A stretch of DNA of 64,000 nt from NCBI GenBank assembly GCA_964398985.1, contig CAYNOS010000001.1:124001-188000 (forward strand), given 5' to 3'. The notes beneath the pieces are model-generated. The model was not told the DNA's origin, did not search any database, and saw only the letters and a list, made by a program, of their open reading frames with translations. Position 1 is the first letter of the stretch. Each line of letters opens with the position of its first letter. This DNA comes from CAYMRL01 sp964398985 (GTDB lineage: Bacteria > Deinococcota > Deinococci > Deinococcales > Trueperaceae). A program made the position numbers and the translations under genes. Of the stretch, positions 34,739-43,383 are shown one piece after another.

Positions 34739-35257
34739 CTAGACGCGCGCGGCGGCTTCCCAATCGACGGCTGTCAGCAGATCGGCGATGATCGCCTCGA
34801 GGCCGACGCGGTCCTCGTCGTCGAAGTTGGCCGGTAGCGAGCTGTCGAGGTCCAGCACCGCCAGCGTGCGTGGGCCAACGACGACCGGCACCACGATCTC
34901 GGAGCGCGAGCGCGGGTCGCAGGCGATGTGTCCTGGGAAGGCGTTCACGTCCTCGACGACCACGGTCTCGCGACGCTCGGCGGCGGTACCGCACACGCCG
35001 CGCCCCAGCGCGATACGCACGCAGGCCGGCTGGCCCTGGAAGGGCCCGAGGACCAACTCGCCGCCACGCACCAGGTAGAAGCCGACCCAGTTGAGGCCGG
35101 GCAGCGACGCGTAGATGGCGGCGGCCGCGTTGGCGAGGTTGGGCAGCCAGTCGCTCTCACCCTCCACCAAGGCCCGCACCTGCCGACGCAGCAGGTCGTA
35201 GCGCTCAGCCTTGCCGGCGCCCGCCGGCAGCGGCTCGATGACGGATGCCTCGTGCAC
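34739..35257 (-). CDS. msrC: Free methionine-(R)-sulfoxide reductase (GAF fold)
   Basis: A 172-residue GAF-domain enzyme that reduces free Met-R-sulfoxide. The family block GPFQGQPACVRIALGRGVCG and FPGHIACDPRSRSEIVVPV contains three cysteines, Cys79, Cys89 and Cys113, which correspond to the redox cysteines of the E. coli enzyme. Length is standard. It is divergent from the aldolase-like gene. Likely part of oxidative damage repair. Confidence 0.93.
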   Translation of the reverse strand: MHEASVIEPLPAGAGKAERYDLLRRQVRALVEGESDWLPNLANAAAAIYASLPGLNWVGFYLVRGGELVLGPFQGQPACVRIALGRGVCGTAAERRETVVVEDVNAFPGHIACDPRSRSEIVVPVVVGPRTLAVLDLDSSLPANFDDEDRVGLEAIIADLLTAVDWEAAARV

Positions 35258-35324
35258 TCGGCGATGCTACCAACCGGGCTTCCGGTACAGTGCAGTTCGC
35301 GACCCAGAGGATGTAGGGAGGCAT

Positions 35325-36431
35325 ATGACCCTGACTGCGAGCGCAGCCACCGCCGCCGGCCCTGCCAGCGCCAGGCTGGCGACCGACATCGACACGCCCA
35401 GCGTGCTCATCGACCTCGACGTCGTCGAGCGCAACATCGAGCGGCTCCAGGCGTACCTGGATCGCCACGGGATCGACAACCGGCCGCACATCAAGACCCA
35501 CAAGCTCCCGCTGATCGCCTACTGGCAGCTGGCGGCCGGCGCCACCGGCGTGACGGTGCAGAGCGTCGGCGAGGCCGAAGTCATGGCCGCCGCCGGCATC
35601 ACCGACATATTGATCACCTACAACGTCATGGGCGCCGAGAAGATCAGGCGCCTGGCGGAGGTCGCGCGCCTGGCCAAGGTGCGGGTCGGCGTCGACAACG
35701 CGGTGGCGGTGGCCGCCGTCGGCGAGGCTGCAGCGCTCGCCGACCGCGAGATCGGCGTGCTGATCGAGTTCGAGTGCGGCAAGGGCCGACAAGGGGTCCT
35801 CGAGCCGGAGCAGGCCGTGTCGTTGGCGCTCGCCTGCGGACGTTACCCGCGGCTCAGGTTCCTCGGCCTGATGTGCTACCCGAGCGGACCGCACGTGGCT
35901 GACTTCGTCGCGCGAACGCGCCAGGCGCTCGCCGAGCACGGCGTCGCAGTGGCGGTCGTCTCGGTCGGCGGCACCCCCGACATGTGGCGGGCCCACGAGA
36001 CTGCCGGTGAGACCGAGCATCGCGCCGGCACCTACGTCTACAACGACCGCCGCAGCGTCGCCGCGGGGGCCGCCAGCCTCGAGGATTGCGCGCTGCACGT
36101 GCACGTGACGCTGGTGAGCCGGCCGACCGCTACGCGCGGCGTGATCGACGCCGGCTCCAAGACCCTTACCAGCGACGGGTTCCCTCGCGAGCTGGGCGGC
36201 GGCTACGGCTTGATCCTCGAGTACCCTGACGCGGTCGTCACCGAGCTGTCCGAGGAGCACGGAGCCGTCGACTTCTCGGCCTGCGAATGCGTGCCAGACA
36301 TCGGCGAGCGCCTCAGGGTGGTGCCGAACCACGTCTGCCCCGTCTCCAACCTGCACGACGAGGTCTACTTGCACCGCGGCGGCGTCATCGTTGCAGTGGT
36401 GCCGGTCGCGGCTAGGGGGATGACGCGCTGA
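35325..36431 (+). CDS. D-threonine aldolase/D-serine dehydratase-like PLP enzyme (fold type III)
   Basis: A 368-residue alanine-racemase-fold protein. The PLP lysine is in the start-of-barrel segment RPHIKTHKLPLI (Lys57) and the C-terminal metal site is NHVCPVSNLHDEVY, with the His and Cys that bind metal in this family. The start is the ATG at 35325 after GGGAGG (short spacing); the frame upstream overlaps msrC and is not needed. It acts on a D-hydroxyamino acid or similar beta-hydroxy substrate; the exact one is not known. Its end overlaps the GreA-type gene by 20 bases. Confidence 0.87.
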   Translation: MTLTASAATAAGPASARLATDIDTPSVLIDLDVVERNIERLQAYLDRHGIDNRPHIKTHKLPLIAYWQLAAGATGVTVQSVGEAEVMAAAGITDILITYNVMGAEKIRRLAEVARLAKVRVGVDNAVAVAAVGEAAALADREIGVLIEFECGKGRQGVLEPEQAVSLALACGRYPRLRFLGLMCYPSGPHVADFVARTRQALAEHGVAVAVVSVGGTPDMWRAHETAGETEHRAGTYVYNDRRSVAAGAASLEDCALHVHVTLVSRPTATRGVIDAGSKTLTSDGFPRELGGGYGLILEYPDAVVTELSEEHGAVDFSACECVPDIGERLRVVPNHVCPVSNLHDEVYLHRGGVIVAVVPVAARGMTR

Positions 36432-36897
36432 TCTTGGCGATGCGCATGGCTCTGAGCGAGGCGCCAAGCGACACCGTGTCGCCGACCCGCCGTCCGATGA
36501 GGGCCTGCGCCAGCGGCGCCAGGTAGGAGACCAACTCCGCCTCCGGATCCGCCTCGTCGACGCCGACGATGGTGATGCTGAACGCGCTTCCCTCGCCGGC
36601 GACCGGCTCGAGCTCGACGAGGTGACCGAACGCCACCTCGACGCCGTCTCCAGGCACCCTCACCTCGGCGCTCATCAGACGCCCGAGAAGCTCGTCGAGC
36701 GCAGTCTCGAGCGCCAACTGACGGCGGGCATCCCCTTCGCTCTGCGCCAAGGCCGCCCGGATCTCGGCCTCTTCGGCGCGCAGCAGGGCCAGACCGCGCT
36801 CGGTGACGAGGTTACTCGCCCCCTCTGGCAGCGGCGCCCGCCGCACCACTTGGACGTCGTCGTGCTGGGCGTCTTCCTTGATGAAGGCTCTGCTCAC
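36412..36897 (-). CDS. GreA/GreB-type transcription elongation factor family protein
   Basis: About 161 residues. The GTG at 36897 gives the start MSRAFIKEDA, typical of GreA/GreB-family proteins, with GGGGAGAG upstream. A coiled-coil N-terminal half (about 30-80) precedes the C-terminal FKBP-like domain ending PLAQALIGRRVGDTVSLG, a GreA hallmark. It may act on RNA polymerase or be a paralogue with other targets. Start ten codons upstream is less likely. Confidence 0.82.
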   Translation of the reverse strand: MSRAFIKEDAQHDDVQVVRRAPLPEGASNLVTERGLALLRAEEAEIRAALAQSEGDARRQLALETALDELLGRLMSAEVRVPGDGVEVAFGHLVELEPVAGEGSAFSITIVGVDEADPEAELVSYLAPLAQALIGRRVGDTVSLGASLRAMRIAKISASSP

Positions 36898-36916
36898 GGC
36901 TCTCCCCGAGAGCACC

Positions 36917-37606
36917 TTAGCCCGTTCCTCGGCGCCGCCCCGGATCCAGCCTGACGGACAGGCGCGGCAGGAAGAACTGCGCCAGCGGGCCGATCCCGAG
37001 CGCGTAGACCAGGGTGCCGACCCCCACGACGCCGCCGAGCAGCCAGCCGAGCAGCACGACGATGACCTCCAACGAGCTCCTCACGAGGCGGATGCTGCGC
37101 CCGCTGACGCGTGACAGACCGGTCATCAGCCCGTCGCGAGGGCCGGGACCGAAGTGGCTGCCGATGTAGGCAGCGGTGGCGACGCCGTTCAGCGTCACGC
37201 CCGCGAGCAGGTAGGCGATCTTCACCGCCAGCGTCTCGGGCGCGCCCAGGAAGCGCAGTGCCTGGTCGAGCACCAAACCGATCAGCACGGCGTTGGCGAG
37301 CGTGCCGATGCCAGGAGCCTGGCGCAGCGGCAGCCAGGCCACCAGCACCGCCAGGGAGGTGCCGATGGCCGCGGTGCCGATGCTGACAGGCAGGTGCAAG
37401 GACAGGCCGTAATGAAACACGTCCCAGGGAGGCATCCCGAGCCCGCTGAGGATGATCAGCGCCAGCGAGACGCCGTAGAGCGTCAAGCCGCAAAGGAGCT
37501 GAACGAACCGGCGCGTCAGCCTCCCGGCTCGCAGCTGACCGCTCGGGGATAGGTGGTAGAGGCCGGAGGCGTCGCGGCTGTCGGCGGGTGGGGGCGTAGG
37601 CACCAC
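36917..37606 (-). CDS. YczE-type (DUF161-like) integral membrane protein
   Basis: A 229-residue membrane protein with a Pro-rich cytosolic start and five or six helices. The segments GLTLYGVSLALIILSGLGMPPWDVF (PPWDVF) and YIGSHFGPGPRDGLMTGLS (GPGPRDGLM) are the YczE/YyaS/YitT-type landmarks. Function in this family is unknown. It stands 19 bases upstream of the GreA-type gene on the same strand, so the two may be co-transcribed. Confidence 0.82.
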   Translation of the reverse strand: MVPTPPPADSRDASGLYHLSPSGQLRAGRLTRRFVQLLCGLTLYGVSLALIILSGLGMPPWDVFHYGLSLHLPVSIGTAAIGTSLAVLVAWLPLRQAPGIGTLANAVLIGLVLDQALRFLGAPETLAVKIAYLLAGVTLNGVATAAYIGSHFGPGPRDGLMTGLSRVSGRSIRLVRSSLEVIVVLLGWLLGGVVGVGTLVYALGIGPLAQFFLPRLSVRLDPGRRRGTG

Positions 37607-37700
37607 GCGATGATGCCATGGCGAGTAGGCTTGGCTCGATCACCAGCGTCCGGCCATCACGTCCCCTTGCATCTCGCCGGCGGAGAGGCGTGTCCCACCC

Positions 37701-38099
37701 ATGTTCAATCTCGGACCCATCGGTCAGCTGTCTCGCACCACTTCGAACATCAGCGCCGCCGAGGACTTCTACGGTCGCGTCCTTGGGCTCAGGCACCTGT
37801 ACACCTTCGGACGTCTCGCCTTCTTCGACTGCGGAGGCACGCGCCTCTACCTGCAGGAAGCGGAGGCCCCGCTGGCGACCGAGTCGGTCATCTACTTCCA
37901 GGTGGCCGACGTGACGGCCGCGCACGCCGCGCTGAGCGCGCGCGGCGCCGCGTTCCGTGGCTCGCCCGAAAGGGTCCACAAGCATCCCGACGGAACCGAG
38001 GAGTGGCTGGCGTTCTTCGACGATCCCGAAGGCCGGCCGCTTGCCATCATCGCGCAGGTGGCTCCGCCGCCGCAGGAGGAAGCCGGAGGCGGCAGGTAA
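37701..38099 (+). CDS. VOC (glyoxalase/bleomycin-resistance) family protein
   Basis: A 132-residue single-module VOC protein. Beta-alpha-beta units run from LSRTTSNISAAEDFYGRVLG (about 10-29) to EEWLAFFDDPEGRPLAII (about 98-115), with a C-terminal Pro/Glu/Gly tail. Metal-binding residues of glyoxalase I are not fully clear. Typical of small lyase or dioxygenase-like proteins with unknown substrate. Confidence 0.87.
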   Translation: MFNLGPIGQLSRTTSNISAAEDFYGRVLGLRHLYTFGRLAFFDCGGTRLYLQEAEAPLATESVIYFQVADVTAAHAALSARGAAFRGSPERVHKHPDGTEEWLAFFDDPEGRPLAIIAQVAPPPQEEAGGGR

Positions 38100-38184
38100 C
38101 CGCCTGGAGGTCGCCGCCAGGGGCAGAAGGTTAGATTGCTCCCGGACGCAGCGGCTCGCAGCCGCGTGTGACGAGGAGCGTGGC

Positions 38185-38994
38185 ATGACGGAGTTGGAGA
38201 CCTGGCGGCGCGAGTACGTAGGCAAGCTCGCTGCGCCGTACGGCTGGTGGGCCATCACGGCCTTGGCGTGGCTCGAGCCCGGCGACAACCTGCTCGGCAG
38301 CGAGCCTGAGGCCAGGGCACCGTTGCCGGCGAGGGCGCCCGGACGGCTGGCAAACCTGCATCTCGACGGCGAGGAGCTGACCGTCACACCGTTGGCGCCT
38401 GACGTCTGGCATGCCGGCCGCCACCTGAGCGAGCCGCTGACGACCAGCGGTGACGAGGTGTTGTTCGTCGGGAACGCCGCTGACGCGATCCGGGTCAACC
38501 TCATCCGGCGCAGCGGGCTCTTCGGCGCCCGCGTCTACGACCCCCAAGCAAGCGCCGCGCGCGACCCCACCAGCGAGGTGGCGTGGTTCCCCGCGGATTC
38601 CTGTTGGCGCGTCGAGGCCGCGTTCGAGCCGGCTCGAGACGGCGAGACGATCGCCGTCGTCAACGTGATCGGGCAGGTGACGCAGACGCCGGTGGCGGGC
38701 CGCGCCAGCTTCGAGCACGCCGGTCACAGGTACACGTTGCTGGCCACGGCCGGCGGCCGGCCGGACCGGCTGTTCTTCAACTTCAAGGACGCCACCAACC
38801 AGGGGATCAGTTACGGGGGCGGCCGCTTCCTCAACGTCGACGGCCCCAGCCCGGACGGTCGCATCGTTCTCGATTTCAACTACGCTCACCACCCGCCGTG
38901 CGCCCACACGCCGTACGCGACCTGCCCCACGCCCTCACCGGAGAACTGTCTGCCGTTCGGCGTGCTGGCGGGCGAGCGGTACGCGGGCGGCTAG
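38185..38994 (+). CDS. DUF1684 family protein
   Basis: A 269-residue protein with the DUF1684 core: LFFNFKDATNQGISYGGGRF, followed by VLDFNYAHHPPCAHTPYATC and CLPFGVLAGE near the C-terminus. The Tyr/His/Cys-rich cluster suggests a small catalytic or metal site, but no activity is established for the family. The ATG at 38185 follows GAGGAGCG. It is 85 bases downstream of the VOC gene and may share its transcript. Confidence 0.9.
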   Translation: MTELETWRREYVGKLAAPYGWWAITALAWLEPGDNLLGSEPEARAPLPARAPGRLANLHLDGEELTVTPLAPDVWHAGRHLSEPLTTSGDEVLFVGNAADAIRVNLIRRSGLFGARVYDPQASAARDPTSEVAWFPADSCWRVEAAFEPARDGETIAVVNVIGQVTQTPVAGRASFEHAGHRYTLLATAGGRPDRLFFNFKDATNQGISYGGGRFLNVDGPSPDGRIVLDFNYAHHPPCAHTPYATCPTPSPENCLPFGVLAGERYAGG

Positions 38995-39033
38995 CCGCCT
39001 GCCGCCTCGGTTCGGCGCCTCCGCCGGCGAGGG

Positions 39034-39780
39034 TCAGCGCCCCCCGGTGACGTCGATGAACGCGCCCGTCGTGTAGGACGCCTCGTCCGACAGCAGCCAC
39101 ATGATCGCGCTCGCGACCTCTTCCGCGGTGCCGCCGCGGCGCAGCGGCACGAAGGCTTTGACGCGCTCTACCCTGTCCGGCTCGCCGCCGCTGGCGTGGA
39201 TGTCGGTGTAGATGAAGCCGGGCCTGACGGCGTTGACACGGATGCCCTCGAGGGCCACCTCCTGGGCCAGGCCGATGGTCATCGTGTCGAGCGCCCCCTT
39301 GCTGGCGGCGTAGTCGACGTACTCGCCGGGCGAACCGCTGCGAGCGGCACCTGACGAGACGTTGACTATCGCGCCGCCGGCGCCCCCGTGGCGCGCAGAC
39401 ATCCGCAGCACCGCCTCGCGGGCACACAGGAAGGCGCCGAAGACGTTGGTCGCGAAGACCCGCCGGAGGCGCGGGGCATCGATCTCCTCGAGCCGCGCCT
39501 GGCGCTCCAGCACTCCGGCGTTGTTGACGAGGGCGCCCAGCACAGGGAGCCGCTCGTCGATGGTCCGGAACAGCCTCGCGACGTCACCCTCCTCGGCAAC
39601 GTCGGCCTGCACCGCCAGGGCAGTGCCGCCACCCGCTGTGATCTCCGCCACCACGGCCGCGGCGGCAACCGCGTCGGAGCGGAAAGCGATGCACACGTGG
39701 TAGCCGCGCCGCGCGGCCAGGCGGGCAGTGGCCGCGCCGATGCCCCTGCCGCCACCAGTCACCAGCAACGTTCTAGCCAT
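39034..39780 (-). CDS. Short-chain dehydrogenase/reductase
   Basis: About 248 residues. Cofactor motif TGGGRGIG is at about 9-16, NNAG at about 88-91, and the active site is Ser in NVSSGAARSG with Tyr and Lys in YVDYAASKGAL. C-terminal SDR landmarks NAVRPGFIYTDIHA and TGAFIDVTGG follow. The ATG at 39780 is preferred over the TTG at 39786. Substrate unknown; FabG-like and glucose-dehydrogenase-like members look the same here. Confidence 0.92.
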   Translation of the reverse strand: MARTLLVTGGGRGIGAATARLAARRGYHVCIAFRSDAVAAAAVVAEITAGGGTALAVQADVAEEGDVARLFRTIDERLPVLGALVNNAGVLERQARLEEIDAPRLRRVFATNVFGAFLCAREAVLRMSARHGGAGGAIVNVSSGAARSGSPGEYVDYAASKGALDTMTIGLAQEVALEGIRVNAVRPGFIYTDIHASGGEPDRVERVKAFVPLRRGGTAEEVASAIMWLLSDEASYTTGAFIDVTGGR

Positions 39781-39814
39781 CGCCAACAGCGTACGTGGTG
39801 GCTGCCGCCCGCGG

Positions 39815-41155
39815 TCAGACCGGCTTGAGTGGACTGGTGCTGGGCGCGAGCAACCTGTGCAGCAGCGCCGTGACGAGCGCCGCGCCGATCCCGACGCCGA
39901 AGACGGCCAGGGTGCCGGTGATGGACTCGAGCAGGGCCGGGCGCACCAGCAGCACCACCGCCAGCGCGAGCATCACCGAGCCGCCGACCAGCTTGAGCAC
40001 GCGGGTCTCGCGTTCTCCGACACGCGCCACGCGCATGGTGGCGACGGCGACGAGGAACACCAGCAGCTCGTCGAGCAGGAAGACCAGCATGTAGAGGGAG
40101 AGCAGCAGGACGAACGTCGCGGTAGGCACTACCGCCGCCCCGACCAACTGCGTCCACAGGACCGGCATGCCGGCGGTGCAAGGCAGTTCGATCACCGTCA
40201 CGCCCAGTGCCATGCTGGCGGTGGCGAGCACCGTCGCGGGCGCCGAACCCTGGGTGCTCATGACGCCGCGGATCCGCCGGTAGATGCCGGGCTTGCTAGC
40301 GTCGTCGATGGTGAAGCTGAGCCCGCGCTTGAGCGCGAAGTAGTCCTTGATCCCCACCACGGCGTAGGCCAGCGCGATGACCGCGACGATCACCCTGATC
40401 CAGCCGGCGAACGACACCAGAGCGAACGCGCTGAAGAGACCGGCTATGAACAGCGCGTAGACGACGGCCGCCACGCTCAGGAAGGTGATGCCGACGAGCA
40501 GCAGCCGGCGTCGCGAGCGGGTGTTGACCACGACCCCCAACAGCAGCGCCATCACCCACAACGAGCAAGGGTTGAAACCGTCGACGAGCGCGATCAGTCC
40601 GGTCGCGAGCCACAGCGACCGGTGGCCCAGGTCCACCGCGCCGATCACCGGGAGTCGAATGACGCTGTCGGCCGGAGCCGTCGGGGTCGTTGCGGGCGCC
40701 GTCACTCCTTGGCTGGTGGCCGTACCTGCCGTCGCGGCGGCTTCGCGGTAGAGCATCACGACCTCGCGGATCTCGCGCGCCGTGCGCTCGCCGAAGCCGG
40801 TCCAGGCGTAGGCGCCGATGAACGTGACCGGCACGCCCGTGACCTCCCCGCCGTACTTCGCGGCCATCTCGAACAGCAGCTGCCGGTTGGCCGGGTTGCC
40901 GTAGACCTCGTAATCGCGCACCACGACGTCGGGGAACTCGGTGACCAACTCGGCGAGGAACTCCTTCTCCAGCGCGCAGTAGGGGCAGCCTTCGCCGCGG
41001 AAGAACTCGATGACGACGCCGGGGCCTTCGGGGGCCTGTGTAGCCGCCGAACCGCCGGGGCTCTGCGCCGCGGTGGTCCCGCAGGTCAGAGCCAGCATGA
41101 CGACGGTGATCGCCTTCAGGACCTGGCGCACCACTCGGCCGAGGCGGGCTCCCAC
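39815..41155 (-). CDS. Thioredoxin/glutaredoxin domain fused to CcdA/DsbD-like membrane domain
   Basis: A 446-residue protein. After a signal-type helix (about 10-30) comes a thioredoxin-fold domain with GCPYC (Cys57 and Cys60) and a cis-Pro segment GVPVTF. A Thr/Ala linker (about 140-165) leads to six or more helices. Two of these carry FNPCSLW (Cys197) and ELPCTAGMP (Cys326), the paired cysteines of CcdA/DsbD-beta electron carriers. It would move electrons from the cytosol to its own periplasmic redox domain. Start is GTG at 41155. No DsbD alpha domain is present. Confidence 0.87.
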   Translation of the reverse strand: MGARLGRVVRQVLKAITVVMLALTCGTTAAQSPGGSAATQAPEGPGVVIEFFRGEGCPYCALEKEFLAELVTEFPDVVVRDYEVYGNPANRQLLFEMAAKYGGEVTGVPVTFIGAYAWTGFGERTAREIREVVMLYREAAATAGTATSQGVTAPATTPTAPADSVIRLPVIGAVDLGHRSLWLATGLIALVDGFNPCSLWVMALLLGVVVNTRSRRRLLLVGITFLSVAAVVYALFIAGLFSAFALVSFAGWIRVIVAVIALAYAVVGIKDYFALKRGLSFTIDDASKPGIYRRIRGVMSTQGSAPATVLATASMALGVTVIELPCTAGMPVLWTQLVGAAVVPTATFVLLLSLYMLVFLLDELLVFLVAVATMRVARVGERETRVLKLVGGSVMLALAVVLLVRPALLESITGTLAVFGVGIGAALVTALLHRLLAPSTSPLKPV

Positions 41156-41267
41156 ATGAGAAGCCTCGCAGCGTCACGAGTCGGCTGCCAGTGTCATGCG
41201 TCCTTCGGCTCAGGGCCCGAAGGCGCGGGCACGGTCGAGGAACGTCGCCGCGCGCGTGCGCGGCGCT

Positions 41268-41915
41268 CTACGCCAGCTCGACGAACTCGATCTGCCTGGC
41301 GAAGAACTCGGTCGCGGTGGCGGCGACTCGTTTGGTGTCGTAGTAGGCGTAGCCGGCCATCGCGGCGGCGCCGGCCAACGGTACGAAGCGGGCGGCGGCG
41401 TGGCTGATGGCGCGCTGGCTCACCCGCAGTCCCAGCTGCCTGAGAAGGACCTGCAGCGCCGCGGCACTGGCGCCGCGCACCAAATAGCGGTCGCCGAGCC
41501 GAACCACCACGTCGCGCACCAAGGCAGCGCCTCCGTGCCGGAACAGGCAGTAGATCAGAGACTCGCGGCCGAGCGCGCCGGTCTGCCCGAAAGCAGCGGC
41601 GATGCTCCCGACCATCGCGCTCTGGATCTTCCAGACCGCGACCAGATCGGGCAGCACGGTCGCCAGCCCGAGCGGTCCTGGTGGCAGCGCCAGCGTGCCC
41701 GAGACCTTCGCGGCCAACCACGCCGACTCGTTGGCGATCGCCTGGGCGCGCGCGTGAGGATCGTCGCTGGCGGTCTCGCGCGGCGGCGGTACCCGCGAGA
41801 TGATGTCGAACAGCTGCAGCCCGAGTTGCCGTGTGCTGTCGGCATCGCCCGCGGCGCGCACGGCAGCCGGGGGCTGCGGCGATCTGACTATGGCTCGTTC
41901 CTGCCGGTCGGACAT
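41268..41915 (-). CDS. EcsC-like protein
   Basis: A 215-residue protein with a charged N-terminal part and Ala/Leu-rich helices. The segment GPLGLATVLPDLVAVWKIQS and the later RFVPLAGAAAMAGYAYYDTK resemble EcsC-family proteins. Function is not known; the family often neighbours membrane processes. ATG at 41915. The gap at 41156-41267 to the next gene holds nothing recognisable. Confidence 0.6.
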   Translation of the reverse strand: MSDRQERAIVRSPQPPAAVRAAGDADSTRQLGLQLFDIISRVPPPRETASDDPHARAQAIANESAWLAAKVSGTLALPPGPLGLATVLPDLVAVWKIQSAMVGSIAAAFGQTGALGRESLIYCLFRHGGAALVRDVVVRLGDRYLVRGASAAALQVLLRQLGLRVSQRAISHAAARFVPLAGAAAMAGYAYYDTKRVAATATEFFARQIEFVELA

Positions 41916-41983
41916 GGCGGCAGTCTAGCGAAGCCGAGGCGCCGCGTTGGTAAGCGGCGCCGCTGGTGTGGCACGATGACCGG

Positions 41984-42328
41984 ATGATCACCAGACACGG
42001 ACCAGGAGCGTACTTCCACAGCGTCGTCGAGGCAGGCAGCACCCTCTACCTCTCGGGCGTTGTCGCCGGCGACCTGAGCGCCGACATGACAGGACAGACC
42101 GAGCAGTTGCTGGCACGCATCGACCAGGTGCTGGCGAGCGTCGGCAGCGACAAGTCTCGCATCGTCTCGGCGACCATCTACATCACCGACATGGGGCTGA
42201 AGAACGACATGAACGCGGTCTGGCAGCGCTGGTCCGACCCGGCGCACCGTCCGGCTCGCGCGACGGTCGCGGTTGCCGATCTCGGCGAGAAGGTGCTCAT
42301 CGAGATCTCCTGCATCGCCGCGCGCTGA
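41984..42328 (+). CDS. RidA/YjgF-family protein
   Basis: A 114-residue RidA-fold protein with GSTLYLSGVVAGDLSADM, ATIYITDMGLKNDMNAVW and a C-terminal VEISC-like segment (VLIEISCIAA). The usual active-site Arg of RidA (in PPARxxV) appears as PARATV here, in the expected place. It probably deaminates reactive imines or belongs to a related subfamily. ATG at 41984; the GTG at 41966 is an alternative. Divergent from the EcsC-like gene. Confidence 0.87.
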   Translation: MITRHGPGAYFHSVVEAGSTLYLSGVVAGDLSADMTGQTEQLLARIDQVLASVGSDKSRIVSATIYITDMGLKNDMNAVWQRWSDPAHRPARATVAVADLGEKVLIEISCIAAR

Positions 42329-42387
42329 GTTCCAGCTGAGTTGACGCTGCCGCGGCGCAGTCACTGCGCCCAGGTGCGCTCGGCTCT

Positions 42388-42876
42388 TCAGGCGGCGGCT
42401 TCCGGCTCGAGCCGCAGGCGAATGCGCTCCCGCCGCGGGTGGTCGTCGATGTACTCGAGCCACTCCCGGACGCTGAGGTCACCGAGGTCGTTGGAGGCGA
42501 TCTGAAGGTCGGGGTCGACGCCCGCCGACTCGAGCTCACGCGCCAGCGCCACCGTCTCCGCACGGACCTGCCTGAACGCGGCGCGCAGCTCGTCGAGGCT
42601 CGCGCCCTCCGGTTCACGGTACCGGTGGTAGGTGTCGGGAGTGAACGGCGCTCCCTGAGCGACACGCAGGCGGCTCCGGCTCCAGCGTTCGATCCCGATC
42701 CAGTGGTTGAACGCCTCACGGTTGCCGGGAACGTCCTTGGCTCTGGCATAGACAGGCTCGAGGTCACGGAACGATGCCTCGAGTTGCATGGCCAACTCGC
42801 CGATCGACTTGCCGCGGGCCCTGGCGCGGATGCGTGACCTCAGTCCGGCGCCTACCAGTCTCTGTAGCAGGCTCAT
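42388..42876 (-). CDS. ClbS/DinB-like four-helix-bundle protein
   Basis: A 162-residue helical protein beginning with a basic segment. Its pattern of helices with an AFNHWIGIERWSRSRLRVAQ segment and the later LSVREWLEYIDDHPRRERIR fits the DinB/YfiT-type bundle. The usual three metal-binding His are not obvious (one near DDHPRRE). It is overlapped by the DUF4180 gene upstream by four bases (ATGA), so they form a two-gene operon. Confidence 0.65.
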   Translation of the reverse strand: MSLLQRLVGAGLRSRIRARARGKSIGELAMQLEASFRDLEPVYARAKDVPGNREAFNHWIGIERWSRSRLRVAQGAPFTPDTYHRYREPEGASLDELRAAFRQVRAETVALARELESAGVDPDLQIASNDLGDLSVREWLEYIDDHPRRERIRLRLEPEAAA

Positions 42877-43253
42877 CCCACCTGCCTCCTTCCCAAGGCG
42901 CCCGTCAGGCGTTCGATGGCTGTCTCGCGATCGGCCACGAACGCCACCTGGTCACCGCGGTTGGCCTCGCGCACGAAGGCCCTCAGGGCCTCGCTGCCGC
43001 CCTCGGCGAAGCCGCCTACGATCGCGACGCGGAGCCGATAGTTGGCGAACTTCTGAAGGACGTCGCCCGCCAAGCCGGTCGACAGGTCGAAGAAGGCTGC
43101 TGGGAGCTGTTCCTGCCTCAACACCACGGCTTCGAATCCCTGGAGCGCGGCGTTGCCAACCATATCGACCGCGTCGCGGAGATCGGCGATGGCGACAGCT
43201 GTGGCGGCCACTTCGGCCACGCGCTCGTCCTCAGGCGCTGCGATCAGGTTCAC
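42873..43253 (-). CDS. DUF4180 family protein
   Basis: A 126-residue protein matching the DUF4180 pattern: FFDLSTGLAGDVLQKFANYR then LRVAIVGGFAEGGSEALRAF and a closing NRGDQVAFVADRETAIERL. Function unknown; these proteins often sit beside DinB or stress-related genes. GTG start at 43253 with GGGAGG upstream. Paired operator-like palindromes lie 52-91 bases upstream. Confidence 0.88.
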   Translation of the reverse strand: MNLIAAPEDERVAEVAATAVAIADLRDAVDMVGNAALQGFEAVVLRQEQLPAAFFDLSTGLAGDVLQKFANYRLRVAIVGGFAEGGSEALRAFVREANRGDQVAFVADRETAIERLTGALGRRQVG

Positions 43254-43304
43254 GGACGACCTCCCTGACTACTCTAGGCCGACGCGGGACCGCAGCGAGA
43301 CTTG

Positions 43305-43344
43305 TGACCACTAAGTGTCCATGTGATGACCACACAGTGGTCAT
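43305..43344. promoter_or_regulatory. Two operator-like palindromes upstream of the DUF4180 operon
   Basis: The first site, ATGACCACACAGTGGTCAT (43326-43344), is a perfect 8-base inverted repeat around three bases. The second, TGACCACTAAGTGTCCA (43305-43321), is an imperfect copy. Their centres are 22 bp apart, about two helical turns, so two dimers would sit on the same DNA face. No regulator gene is adjacent. No clear -35/-10 pair was found. Confidence 0.6.
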
Positions 43345-43383
43345 GTTGGCTGAGCGTCGCTGGGCGGCCGCCTGGCGCCCGGC

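Noticed and set aside
39728..41407. 559-codon plus-strand open frame
   Set aside because: It is antisense to the SDR and thioredoxin-CcdA genes, with low-complexity His/Asp/Arg/Gln-rich translation and no motif.
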